A DNA stretch of 7,628 nucleotides. Source: an uncultured bacterium. Its GTDB lineage: Bacteria; Armatimonadota; UBA5829; DSUL01. Each line of letters starts with the position of its first letter. Within the stretch, counting starts at the first letter, position 1. The stretch lies in the NCBI GenBank assembly GCA_937967775.1, contig CALCJH010000150.1:1-7628 (forward strand), written 5' to 3'. The translations under genes and the position numbers were made by a program. Positions 1-7,088 of the stretch are shown piece by piece. Below the pieces are notes generated by a model. That model had not been told where the DNA came from. It was given only the letters and a program-made list of their open reading frames with translations, and made no database searches.

Positions 1-960
1 TTCCTTCACGGCAACTTCGTTACTCTGACCAACCTGACGGAGCGGGACTGGGAGCGTATTTTTCGACAGAGGCTTTCGCCCCTGTATGTGTCGGTGCACG
101 CCACGGATGACGCCGTCCGCCGGAGACTCCTGCGCAACAAACGCTGCTCCCCTGTAATGGATGATCTCCGCCGGCTCATCGAGGGAGGCATCCGCCTCCA
201 TACCCAGGTGGTGCTGTGCGCGGGACTGAACGACGGTGATGTGCTGGACCGCACCATTCAGGATCTGGCAACTTTGTATCCTGCAGTCGAGACCCTGGCT
301 GTCGTGCCGATGGGCGTAACAGACTATCGTCTGGAGCGGAACCAGAGCGAACCTTACGATGCTGCCGGCGCCCGGAGGGTGCTCCGCCAGGTGCGGCCCC
401 ATCAGCGCATCTTCGAGCGGGATTTGGGCGTGCGGTTTGTGCATCCCTCGGACGAGTTCTACTTACTGGCGGGCCGTCCGCTGCCCAGAGCGCACACCTA
501 TCAAGGATTTCCGCAACTCTCAAATGGGGTGGGGGGCAGCCGGCTGTTTCTTGACGAACTCCGTGCGCTGCGGGGTTTCCGGCAGCCGTGCGGACGCGGT
601 GCCAGTGTTCAGATGGTGACGGGCGCGCTGGCGGTGCCGCTGGTGGAGCGGTTCGCCGCGTTGGCGGAGGAGACGCTGGACATCCGGGCCAGGGTGTTGC
701 CTGTCAGAAACAACTGGTTCGGACACACGGTTACGGTGGCAGGTTTGCTCACAGGGCGGGATGTGAAAGATGCCATTCTCGCGGCGGGAAGGGCGGATGT
801 GGCGATTATCCCGGACGTCATGCTGCGCGACGATTCGGATGTGTTCCTGGACGATATGACTGTGGAACAGATCTCATGGGAGACCGGCCGCCCGGTGCTC
901 CCTGTCAGCGTCTGGCCCGGAGATGCGCTGCGCTCGCTCGCCTGCTGGCTGTCGGCCTAG
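1..960 (+). CDS. DUF512 family protein (radical SAM-like, PDZ-associated), 3' part
   Basis: The reading frame is open from base 1 to a TAG at 958-960 and gives 319 residues; the 5' end lies outside the window. The first codons read FLHGNFVTLTNL, followed by LSPLYVSVHATD, which I recognise as the stretch after the radical-SAM cysteine cluster in the DUF512 family. Family members normally have an N-terminal PDZ-like domain and a Cys-rich radical-SAM segment, both missing here because of the window edge. Visible landmarks are TQVVLCAGLNDG (about 68-79, end of the barrel), NGVGGSRLFLDEL (175-187), VTGALA (206-211), VRNNWFGHTVTVAGLLTGRD (235-254) and DVMLRDDSDVFLDDMTVE (272-289), the DUF512 signature region. 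The biochemical role of the family is not established, and the cofactor role is inferred from the family, not seen here. An in-frame GTG at 88 is internal (residue 30), not a start. The following lipoprotein gene lies 155 bp downstream on the same strand, so co-transcription is uncertain. Confidence 0.9.
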   Translation, partial: FLHGNFVTLTNLTERDWERIFRQRLSPLYVSVHATDDAVRRRLLRNKRCSPVMDDLRRLIEGGIRLHTQVVLCAGLNDGDVLDRTIQDLATLYPAVETLAVVPMGVTDYRLERNQSEPYDAAGARRVLRQVRPHQRIFERDLGVRFVHPSDEFYLLAGRPLPRAHTYQGFPQLSNGVGGSRLFLDELRALRGFRQPCGRGASVQMVTGALAVPLVERFAALAEETLDIRARVLPVRNNWFGHTVTVAGLLTGRDVKDAILAAGRADVAIIPDVMLRDDSDVFLDDMTVEQISWETGRPVLPVSVWPGDALRSLACWLSA

Positions 961-1101
961 TCAGTTAGCCGGAAGGCTGGAACATCCGGCCGGAACTGCC
1001 GCTCTAAATACACGGAGTGGCGGAAGAGGCTTCGCAAAGGTCAAGATGCAGGGGCGGGCTGCGGTGTGGGATGCGCCGGCGCCTGCCAGTGACGGCGACG
1101 C

Positions 1102-1107
1102 AGGAGG
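1102..1107 (+). promoter_or_regulatory. Ribosome binding site that fixes the lipoprotein start
   Basis: A perfect AGGAGG stands 8 nt before the TTG at 1116. No comparable Shine-Dalgarno precedes the other in-frame candidates, GTG 1017 or ATG 1071. Starting at the TTG puts a classical lipoprotein signal peptide exactly at the N-terminus, so the two lines of evidence agree. Confidence 0.75.
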
Positions 1108-1115
1108 TTATCCAT

Positions 1116-1592
1116 TTGTCATACTGGCGCAGGTTTTTCGGAGTTGCTCTGACGCTCCTGGTAGTCGCTGCCGCCGTGGGATGCGGTGGTGGCGGTGGTG
1201 GCGGAACCACTGACCCCGGCGGAGGCGGCGGAGGCGGTGGTGGCGGCGGAACGCCCACTCCCCCGAATCCGCCGACGAATGTGCAGGCGGCGCGCCATCC
1301 CGTCCAGGTGACGCACGTGAATGTTACCTGGACCGCGAGCAGCAGCACCAATGTGGTGGCATACAATGTCTACCGGAAGCTGTCGAACCAGACGAGCTTT
1401 TCGCGCGTTGCTACGGTGACGGGGACGAGCTTCACGGACACCAACATAGACTCCTCCGTGGTGTTCGACCAGATCCAGTATTACGTCCGGGCGGTGAACT
1501 CCAGTGCGCTGGAGAGCGCCAACTCCAACATTGCGACGGTGCCTTCCACGGTTCCAGGTGGAGGAGGACCACCGCCTCCACCGCCGTTCTAG
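1116..1592 (+). CDS. Secreted lipoprotein with Gly-rich linker, one fibronectin type III domain and Gly/Pro tail
   Basis: The product is 158 residues from a TTG start. The N-terminus MSYWRRFFGVALTLL has two arginines and a hydrophobic core, then a lipobox AVGC with the acceptor Cys at residue 23 (codon 1182-1184). This predicts lipid anchoring after signal peptidase II cleavage. Next come seven Gly (24-30), TTDP, eleven Gly (35-45), then TPTPPNPP, which looks like a flexible tether. Residues about 53-143 look like one fibronectin type III domain: PPTNVQA at the start, VNVTWTASSSTNVVAYNVYRK in the middle strands, TSFTDT, and IQYYVRAVNSSALES near the end. The protein ends GGGG followed by six Pro and Phe. 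The role is unknown; single FN3 domains usually bind protein or carbohydrate at the surface. A longer frame back to GTG 1017 adds 33 Arg- and Cys-rich residues that would bury the signal peptide, so I rejected it. The gene converges on acnA, with a hairpin terminator between them. Confidence 0.82.
   Translation: MSYWRRFFGVALTLLVVAAAVGCGGGGGGGTTDPGGGGGGGGGGGTPTPPNPPTNVQAARHPVQVTHVNVTWTASSSTNVVAYNVYRKLSNQTSFSRVATVTGTSFTDTNIDSSVVFDQIQYYVRAVNSSALESANSNIATVPSTVPGGGGPPPPPPF
1185..1250 (+). repeat. GGN codon repeat encoding poly-glycine linker
   Basis: Seven consecutive Gly codons (1185-1205) and eleven more (1218-1250) are separated by codons for TTDP. The codons mix GGT, GGC and GGA, so this is a degenerate rather than an exact microsatellite. 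The run of closely spaced GG pairs on the coding strand could form two-layer G-quadruplexes and is a plausible site of in-frame length variation between strains. Confidence 0.8.
1557..1582 (+). repeat. Inverted repeat inside the Gly4-Pro6 tail codons
   Basis: GGTGGAGG (1557-1564) is exactly complementary to CCTCCACC (1575-1582) with a 10 nt loop. It lies in the last codons of the lipoprotein gene. Gly codons (GGN) and Pro codons (CCN) are complementary, so a Gly-block followed by a Pro-block encodes a hairpin automatically. It may be a by-product of the amino acid sequence, or it may help stabilise the 3' end of the mRNA. Confidence 0.6.
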
Positions 1593-1633
1593 AGTCAGCG
1601 GGGCGTTCTTCCTTCAGACGCGGAGTGTACACA

Positions 1634-1690
1634 AGAAGATTACGGGCGGCCTGGGAAACCAGGCCCGCCCGTAATCTTTTCTGTTCTGTT
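1634..1690. terminator. Rho-independent terminator, probably bidirectional
   Basis: The left arm (1637-1654) and right arm (1659-1677) form an 18 bp stem with one bulged G in the right arm, closed by a GAAA tetraloop (1655-1658). It is followed on the plus strand by CTTTTCTGTTCTGTT. The stem can be extended outward by A-T and G-T pairs at 1634-1636 with 1678-1680. On the plus strand it lies 41 bp after the lipoprotein stop. On the minus strand it begins about 25 bp after the acnA stop, with a weaker TCTTCTTGT tract beyond it. Position between convergent genes suggests it serves both. Confidence 0.88.
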
Positions 1691-1705
1691 GACAACGGGG
1701 CGTGT

Positions 1706-4414
1706 CTACGCTTTGATAAGCTGGCGCAGGACATACTGCAGAATGCCGCCGTTGCGGTAGTAATCTGCCTCGCGCGGAGTGTCGATCCTTACGGTGGCCT
1801 GGAACTCTATTGTCCGGCCGTCTTCGGCGCGAGCGGTGACCCGAGCCGTCCGGCCTGAGGCGAAGCCGGTGGCGATCGCCTCCGCGACTCCCTGGATATC
1901 GAACACTTCACGTCCGGTCAGACCCAGCGAGTCCGCGTTCTCGCCCGGCGCGAACTGCAGCGGAACGATTCCCATCCCCACCAGGTTGGAGCGATGGATG
2001 CGCTCAAAGCTTTCTGCGATCACCGCCTTCACTCCCTGCAGGAATGGTCCTTTAGCGGCCCAGTCCCGGCTGGACCCGGACCCGTACTCCTTCCCGGCAA
2101 GGACAATCAGCGGGATCCCCGCCTCCGAATACCGGACCGCCGCATCGTAGATGGTCATCACCTCGCCTGAAGGAATATAAGTGGTGAAACCGCCCTCCGT
2201 GCCGGGCGCCAGTCTGTTGCGGATGCGCACGTTGGCGAACGTGCCACGCACCATCACTTCGTGGTTACCCCGGCGGGATCCATAGGAATTGAACTCGGCC
2301 TGCGGAACGCTTCGCTCCAGCAAGTATTTTCCAGCAGGCGAGTCCGGCTTGATGCTGCCCGCCGGGCTGATATGGTCCGTCGTAATGCTATCCCCCAGGA
2401 ATGCCAGAACCCGCGCCTCCCGGATGTCTTCCACGCTGTCCGGTTCTTCCGGCCGCATCCCGTCGAAATAGGGCGGGCGGCGGATATAAGTGGATGACTC
2501 GTCCCAGGCGAAGCGGTTGCCGGCAGGCACTTCGATGGAGTTCCAGTTCTCGTCTCCTTGAAAAACGGCGGAGTAGGTCTCCTCGAACAGCTCGCGCGTC
2601 ACACACCGCTCAATGACCTGGTTGATCTCCGCCTGCGACGGCCAGATGTCCCGCAGGTAGACCGGTTTGCCGTCCCTGTCCGTTCCGAGTGGCTCGGATG
2701 CCAGATCTATGTCTATGCGCCCGGCCAACGCGAAGGCCACCACCAGCGGAGGGCTCATCAGGTAGTTCGCGCGTACCTCCGGGTTGATGCGGCCTTCGAA
2801 ATTCCGGTTGCCGGACAGGACGGATGCTGTCACCAGCCCGCCTTCCGCGATGGCCTGTGAGATCGCCTCAGGAAGAGGACCGGAGTTGCCAATGCAGGTG
2901 GTGCAGCCGTATCCCACAGTGTTGAAGCCGATCTGGTCAAGATAGCGGGAAAGGCCGGCTGCTTCCAGATAGCGTGTCACCACCCTGGAGCCCGGCGCAA
3001 GCGACGTCTTGACCCACGGCTTTGAGCGTAGGCCCCGTTCGACAGCGTTCCTGGCAAGGAGCCCCGCCGCGATCATCACGGACGGGTTGGAAGTGTTCGT
3101 GCAGCTAGTGATGGCGGCGATGACCACGCTGCCGTGCGTCAACTCGAACTCTTGGCCGTCCAGCCGGGCGCGGACGGCCGGAGCGGCATCTGCGCCGGAA
3201 GCTGAAGGCCCTAGGAGCGACGGCAGCGCCTCTCGAAAGGAATCGGCTGCCTTTGAGAGAGGCACCCGATCCTGCGGGCGCCTCGGCCCCGCCACACTCG
3301 GCTCCACCGTGGAGAGATCCAGCTCCAGGACGTCGCTGTAGGCAGCTTCCGGCGTTTCGGGGGTGTGGAAAAGCCCCTGCTCCTTGAAATATGTCTCCAC
3401 CAGCTGGATGTGCTCCTCGGACCGGCCGGAGTGGCGCAGATAGCGCAAGGTCTCGGCATCAACGGGGAAGATGGCGCAGGTGGCACCGTACTCCGGACAC
3501 ATGTTGGAGATGGTCGCCCGGTCCGCAAGAGGCAGCGTGGCAAGGCCCGGCCCGAAGAACTCCACAAACTTGCCAACCACGCCCTTCTGCCGGAGGATTT
3601 GTGTGACCGTGAGCACCAGGTCTGTCGCCGTCGCGCCTTCCTTCAAAGCCCCTGTGAGCCGGAAGCCCACCACGGAGGGGATCAGCATACTCACGGGCTG
3701 GCCCAGCATGGCTGCCTCGGCTTCGATGCCTCCCACGCCCCATCCCAACACGCCAAGCCCGTTGATCATCGTGGTGTGGGAATCCGTGCCTACCAGCGTA
3801 TCGGGGTAGGCCGACAGAGTGCCGTCACCGGTCTCTGCTGTGAACACCACCCGCGCCAGATACTCCAGATTCACCTGATGGACAATGCCGGTACTAGGAG
3901 GCACGGCGCGGAAGTTGCGGAAGGCGCTTTGCCCCCATTTCAGGAAGGAGTAGCGCTCCCGGTTCCGCTGGAACTCGCGCTCCACATTGATGATCAGGGC
4001 ATCGGGGCGACCGAATGCATCCACCTGCACGGAGTGGTCTATGACCAGCTCCACGGGCTGAAGCGGGTTGATTCGGGACGGATCTCCACCCAGCTCCGCC
4101 ATAGCGTCCCGCATTGCGGCCAGATCCACCACGCAGGGCACTCCCGTGAAGTCCTGCAGCAACACCCTGGCCGGTGTAAATGCGATCTCGCGTTCGGGGA
4201 TCGCCTGCGGATTCCAGCCTGCGAGGGCGGCAATGTCCTCCGCCGTTACGGAGATCCCGTCCTCGGTTCGCAGCAGGTTCTCCAGCAGAATGCGCAGACT
4301 GTAGGGCAGCCGCTCCAGAGAATAACCGGCATCCTGCAGGGCCGTGAGTCTATGGATGACGTAGTTCCGGCCGCCGGCGGTCAAGGTGTCCCGGGCGGAG
4401 TACGAGTCGGTCAC
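1706..4414 (-). CDS. acnA: Aconitate hydratase, AcnA type
   Basis: The product is a cytoplasmic TCA-cycle enzyme that interconverts citrate and isocitrate through cis-aconitate using a [4Fe-4S] cluster. From the GTG at 4414 it is 902 residues, close to the usual AcnA/IRP1 length of about 890. Cluster ligands are visible: Cys438 in [10 protein letters not shown], and Cys504 and Cys507 in [14 protein letters not shown], a spacing matching the AcnA/IRP1 family. The active-site segment [13 protein letters not shown] lies near residue 209. The C-terminal swivelling domain contains [13 protein letters not shown] (about 674-686) and [16 protein letters not shown] (about 775-790). The N-terminus [15 protein letters not shown] matches the family start. 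The frame extends six codons further to a GTG at 4432, but AAGGAGG sits 8 nt before the 4414 GTG and would fall inside that extended frame, so I prefer 4414. Stop is TAG at 1708-1706. It is divergent from secDF, stands alone without other TCA genes in view, and has no frameshift or lost residue that I can see. Confidence 0.96.
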   Translation of the reverse strand: MTDSYSARDTLTAGGRNYVIHRLTALQDAGYSLERLPYSLRILLENLLRTEDGISVTAEDIAALAGWNPQAIPEREIAFTPARVLLQDFTGVPCVVDLAAMRDAMAELGGDPSRINPLQPVELVIDHSVQVDAFGRPDALIINVEREFQRNRERYSFLKWGQSAFRNFRAVPPSTGIVHQVNLEYLARVVFTAETGDGTLSAYPDTLVGTDSHTTMINGLGVLGWGVGGIEAEAAMLGQPVSMLIPSVVGFRLTGALKEGATATDLVLTVTQILRQKGVVGKFVEFFGPGLATLPLADRATISNMCPEYGATCAIFPVDAETLRYLRHSGRSEEHIQLVETYFKEQGLFHTPETPEAAYSDVLELDLSTVEPSVAGPRRPQDRVPLSKAADSFREALPSLLGPSASGADAAPAVRARLDGQEFELTHGSVVIAAITSCTNTSNPSVMIAAGLLARNAVERGLRSKPWVKTSLAPGSRVVTRYLEAAGLSRYLDQIGFNTVGYGCTTCIGNSGPLPEAISQAIAEGGLVTASVLSGNRNFEGRINPEVRANYLMSPPLVVAFALAGRIDIDLASEPLGTDRDGKPVYLRDIWPSQAEINQVIERCVTRELFEETYSAVFQGDENWNSIEVPAGNRFAWDESSTYIRRPPYFDGMRPEEPDSVEDIREARVLAFLGDSITTDHISPAGSIKPDSPAGKYLLERSVPQAEFNSYGSRRGNHEVMVRGTFANVRIRNRLAPGTEGGFTTYIPSGEVMTIYDAAVRYSEAGIPLIVLAGKEYGSGSSRDWAAKGPFLQGVKAVIAESFERIHRSNLVGMGIVPLQFAPGENADSLGLTGREVFDIQGVAEAIATGFASGRTARVTARAEDGRTIEFQATVRIDTPREADYYRNGGILQYVLRQLIKA

Positions 4415-4422
4415 TTTGCAAG

Positions 4423-4429
4423 CCTCCTT
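4423..4429 (-). promoter_or_regulatory. Ribosome binding site of acnA
   Basis: On the minus strand the sequence reads AAGGAGG, 8 nt before the GTG at 4414-4412. The alternative GTG at 4432 has only a distant GGAAGGG upstream (about 15 nt away). This decides the acnA start. Confidence 0.7.
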
Positions 4430-4479
4430 CACAGATCGGGAGCTGCCCTTCCGAAGCGGTGGAGGGCATCTCCCGGGGG

Positions 4480-4509
4480 ATTATGGCACGCCCCCGGCCT
4501 GCCTGTCAG
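4480..4509 (-). promoter_or_regulatory. Putative sigma-70-type promoter of acnA
   Basis: Read on the minus strand, CTGACA (4509-4504) is followed after 18 nt by CATAAT (4485-4480). Each hexamer matches the consensus at five of six positions. Transcription would start near 4473 and give a leader of about 59 nt before GTG 4414. It sits in the acnA-secDF divergent region, with its -35 box 23 bp from the -35 box of the opposite promoter. No mapped transcript supports it here. Confidence 0.5.
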
Positions 4510-4532
4510 GCTCCGCCCCAAGCCCTCTGAAG

Positions 4533-4562
4533 TTGACACGCCAAAATGGCAATCGGTATAAT
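4533..4562 (+). promoter_or_regulatory. Consensus sigma-70-type promoter of secDF
   Basis: TTGACA (4533-4538) and TATAAT (4557-4562) both match the consensus exactly and are separated by 18 bp. The predicted start of transcription is near 4568-4570, giving a leader of about 62 nt before the TTG at 4632. Two perfect hexamers at this spacing in GC-rich DNA are unlikely by chance. They suggest strong constitutive transcription of secDF and perhaps of recJ behind it. Confidence 0.82.
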
Positions 4563-4568
4563 ACGTAG

Positions 4569-4609
4569 CTGTCTGTCTGCCTCTTAGAAGAGCCTACACG
4601 CACAGACAG
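4569..4609 (+). other. Inverted repeat in the 5' leader of secDF
   Basis: CTGTCTGT (4569-4576) is exactly complementary to ACAGACAG (4602-4609). Between them CTCT (4581-4584) can pair with AGAG (4589-4592) around a TAGA loop, so a nested hairpin is possible. The outer arm begins almost exactly at the predicted transcription start, so the mRNA would begin with a structured 5' end. The CCTCT at 4580-4584 could alternatively pair with AGAGG at 4617-4621, which overlaps the ribosome binding site. It could be an mRNA-stabilising hairpin, a translation-control element or a protein-binding site; none is proven. Confidence 0.45.
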
Positions 4610-4618
4610 AGCGTCCAG

Positions 4619-4624
4619 AGGAGG
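4619..4624 (+). promoter_or_regulatory. Ribosome binding site of secDF
   Basis: AGGAGG stands 7 nt before the TTG at 4632. An ATG at 4625 abuts it but is out of frame. The next in-frame ATG (codon 27) would remove the first membrane segment. The TTG is therefore the best start. Confidence 0.8.
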
Positions 4625-4631
4625 ATGCGAA

Positions 4632-7079
4632 TTGTCGCGTTACCGTCAGTTATTCTTCTTCATCCTTGTGCTTTGCGCCGTATCCGCCTGGATCGTGGCC
4701 ACGAAGGAGATGCGCCGCGGTCTGGACCTGGCGGGCGGGATGCGGGTGGTCTATGAAGCAAGACCCGGACCGGGGCAGGAGTTCAACAACCAGACGCTGC
4801 AGACCGTAGCCCGTATCCTGGAGCGGCGCGTGAACGCATCCGGCGTGGTCGAGCCGGTGGTCCAGCCCAAGCCTCCACGGCAGGTCATCGTCGAGATCCC
4901 GGATGTCAAAAACAAGGAAGAGCTGGCAACGCGGCTGAGCCGCCCCACCAAGCTGGAGTTCCGCTATTTCAAGAACATCCAGAGCGACCGCAATCCCGGC
5001 GCTCCCATCAGGATGCAGGTGGACCGGGAGAACGGCAACGAGAAGATCGTTTTCTACGACCCGGAAGGCAAGGAGGTGCCGCATAGCAAGATCCTTGCGG
5101 ACTCCGAGCTCATCCTCACCGGTGCGGATCTGAAGGACAATGCCCGCGGGGATATCTCCGGGATGCGCTCCGTGGTACGCATCGAGTTCAAGCCCGAGGG
5201 CAAAGAGAAGTTCGCCGAGTTCACCCGCCGCCACGTGGGGGACTATCTGGCCATCGTCCTGAATGACCAGATTCTGAGCGTTCCGGTCATCAACGAGGCC
5301 ATCCTGGGCGGAAAGGCCGAGATCTCCGGAAACTTCACGCCGGAAGAAGCCCAGAACCTGGCCAACGACCTGAACGCAGGCGCGCTGCCGGTCCCTCTGG
5401 AGATCGTGGAGCAGAACATCGTGGAGGCGTCCCTGGGAGCTCAGTATGTCTCCCAGAGCGTGAAGGCGGGCATCTATGGCCTCGTGCTGGTCGTGATCTT
5501 CATGATCGGCTATTACTGGCTGCCTGGCGTCATAGCCACCATCGCGCTGGCGATGTATGCCCTGTTCACGTTCGCCATCCTCAAGTGGATGGGCGTCACC
5601 ATGACCCTGCCGGGCCTTGCGGGTTTCATCCTGTCGGTAGGTATGGCGGTGGACGCCAACATTCTCATCTTCGAGAGGATGAAGGAGGAGCTTCGGGCCG
5701 GCAAAACGCTGCACTCCGCCATTGACGCTGGCTTTAACCGGGCCTGGACAGCGATTCTGGACTCCAATGTCTGCACCATCATCACCTGTCTGGTGCTGAT
5801 TGCCCTGACCAGCGGGCCGGTGGTCGGCTTTGCCAAGACCCTGGCCATCGGTGTTCTGGTCAGCATGTTCACGGCCATCACGGTCAGCCGCACCCTGCTG
5901 CATCTGGTCACCTCGTTCGGCTTCGCCCAGAATGCCCGCCTTTACGGCCTGGGCCGCCAGTGGATGCAGCCCGTCGGGGGCAGGGGCTTCGACATCATCG
6001 GCCGGCGTGCCATCTGGTTCTCCATTAGCGGCGTGATCATCGCCACCGGGCTGGTTCTGCTCTTCATGCCGGGAGGAGGCCTGAAGAAGGGTATCGAGTT
6101 CACGGGCGGCAATATGATCCAGGTGTCCCTGCCTGCCGGTGTCACCGCCCCTCAGGTGCGAAGCGCGCTGGCGGAGTTCTCACCGCGGGTGCAGCTCTCG
6201 CCGGAGGCCGGCACCAACCGGACCACCGCCTACATCCGCACCAAGGAGCTGAAGCCCGCGGAACTGGACCGGTTGAGGGAGATCGTGACGTCGCGCTTCA
6301 AGGGAGCCGAGGTCGTCAGCACCAGCAAGGTTGGGGCCAGCATCTCAAGGGAGATCACCGAAAAGGCCATCCTGGCAGTGGTCCTTGCCTGTGTCGCCAT
6401 CTGTATCTACCTGTCAGTCCGGTTCGCACAGCATGGCTTCGTGGAGGGCTTCAAATATGGAGCCTGCGCGCTTGCGGCGCTGGTGCATGACGTGCTGGTG
6501 GTGCTGGGAGCTTCCGCGCTATTTGGCAAGCTCTTCGGATGGGAGATTGATGGCGCATACGTCACCGCCGTGCTGACAATGGTCGGCTACAGCGTGCACG
6601 ATACCATCGTGGTTTTCGACCGGGTGCGCGAGAACCAGAAGAACCGCCTGAAGGGCGAGACCTTCGAGCAGATGGTCAACCGCAGCATCCTGCAGACCTT
6701 CGCGCGGTCCATCAACACGTCGTTGACGGTGGTCCTGGTGCTGGTCACCCTGCTGCTGTTCGGCGGGTCCGTTCTGCACCACTTCACCGCGGTGCTGCTT
6801 GTGGGTATCGTCATCGGGACATACTCCTCCATCTTCAACGCCAGCCCGCTTCTGGTTCTCTGGGAGCGGCAGGCGCGCAAGGCTAAGGGGCAGTTGACCC
6901 CGGCTGAGATGAAGCCGCTGGTGGAGAGGCCGTCCCGCGAGGCGCTGGAGATGGTCGGGGCCTCCTCCGACGGCGACCGGGAGGAGGAAGAAGACGTGGA
7001 GGCTCGTCCGGTGGCCGGCGGGGTTGCGAAGGCAAAGCCTCGCACCCAGCAGGCGAAACGGCGCAAGCGCCGGTTCTAG
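4632..7079 (+). CDS. secDF: Protein translocase subunit SecDF (SecD and SecF fused)
   Basis: The product is an inner-membrane accessory factor of SecYEG that uses the proton gradient to complete protein export. It is one 815-residue chain with the SecD half first. Membrane segment 1 is at about 7-23, followed by GLDLAGG (30-36). The extracytoplasmic P1 domain spans about 37-270, and five more helices lie within about 278-428. The SecD motif GMAVDANILIFERMKEE (337-353) contains Asp341, the expected proton-path aspartate. The SecF half starts near DIIGRRAIWF (454-463) and has KGIEFTGGN (486-494), helices at about 460-480 and 577-742, and VHDTIVVFDRVREN (655-668) with Asp657, then ARSINTSLT (691-699) with Arg692. 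These resemble the functional D340, D637 and R671 of Thermus SecDF, recalled from memory. Thermus and Bacillus fusions are near 735 residues. The extra length is mostly a cytoplasmic tail (745-815) with an EEEED block and a final KRRKRRF. It has its own consensus promoter, and recJ follows 138 bp downstream. Confidence 0.96.
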   Translation: MSRYRQLFFFILVLCAVSAWIVATKEMRRGLDLAGGMRVVYEARPGPGQEFNNQTLQTVARILERRVNASGVVEPVVQPKPPRQVIVEIPDVKNKEELATRLSRPTKLEFRYFKNIQSDRNPGAPIRMQVDRENGNEKIVFYDPEGKEVPHSKILADSELILTGADLKDNARGDISGMRSVVRIEFKPEGKEKFAEFTRRHVGDYLAIVLNDQILSVPVINEAILGGKAEISGNFTPEEAQNLANDLNAGALPVPLEIVEQNIVEASLGAQYVSQSVKAGIYGLVLVVIFMIGYYWLPGVIATIALAMYALFTFAILKWMGVTMTLPGLAGFILSVGMAVDANILIFERMKEELRAGKTLHSAIDAGFNRAWTAILDSNVCTIITCLVLIALTSGPVVGFAKTLAIGVLVSMFTAITVSRTLLHLVTSFGFAQNARLYGLGRQWMQPVGGRGFDIIGRRAIWFSISGVIIATGLVLLFMPGGGLKKGIEFTGGNMIQVSLPAGVTAPQVRSALAEFSPRVQLSPEAGTNRTTAYIRTKELKPAELDRLREIVTSRFKGAEVVSTSKVGASISREITEKAILAVVLACVAICIYLSVRFAQHGFVEGFKYGACALAALVHDVLVVLGASALFGKLFGWEIDGAYVTAVLTMVGYSVHDTIVVFDRVRENQKNRLKGETFEQMVNRSILQTFARSINTSLTVVLVLVTLLLFGGSVLHHFTAVLLVGIVIGTYSSIFNASPLLVLWERQARKAKGQLTPAEMKPLVERPSREALEMVGASSDGDREEEEDVEARPVAGGVAKAKPRTQQAKRRKRRF

Positions 7080-7088
7080 CTCATATCC

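Noticed and set aside
1004..1009. CTAAAT as a -10 box for the lipoprotein gene
   Set aside because: No acceptable -35 hexamer lies 16-19 bp upstream; the match alone is too weak.
1073..1082. 10 bp palindrome GCGCCGGCGC upstream of the lipoprotein
   Set aside because: Short GC-only palindromes are expected by chance in DNA of this composition, and nothing else supports an operator.
1017..1115. N-terminal extension of the lipoprotein from GTG 1017 or ATG 1071
   Set aside because: There is no good ribosome binding site for either, the extension is Arg- and Cys-rich, and it would place the lipoprotein signal peptide internally.
1185..1250. CRISPR or tandem-repeat array
   Set aside because: The repeat is a degenerate run of Gly codons within an open frame, without spacers or exact repeat units.
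3365..4561. A 398-codon plus-strand open frame antisense to acnA
   Set aside because: It lies wholly over the clear aconitase frame, its translation is rich in His, Gln and Arg with no recognisable domain, and long antisense frames are common in GC-rich genes with biased third positions.
4650..5903. A 417-codon minus-strand open frame antisense to the SecD half
   Set aside because: It shadows the secDF frame, has a low-complexity His/Asp/Gln-rich product and no sensible start context.
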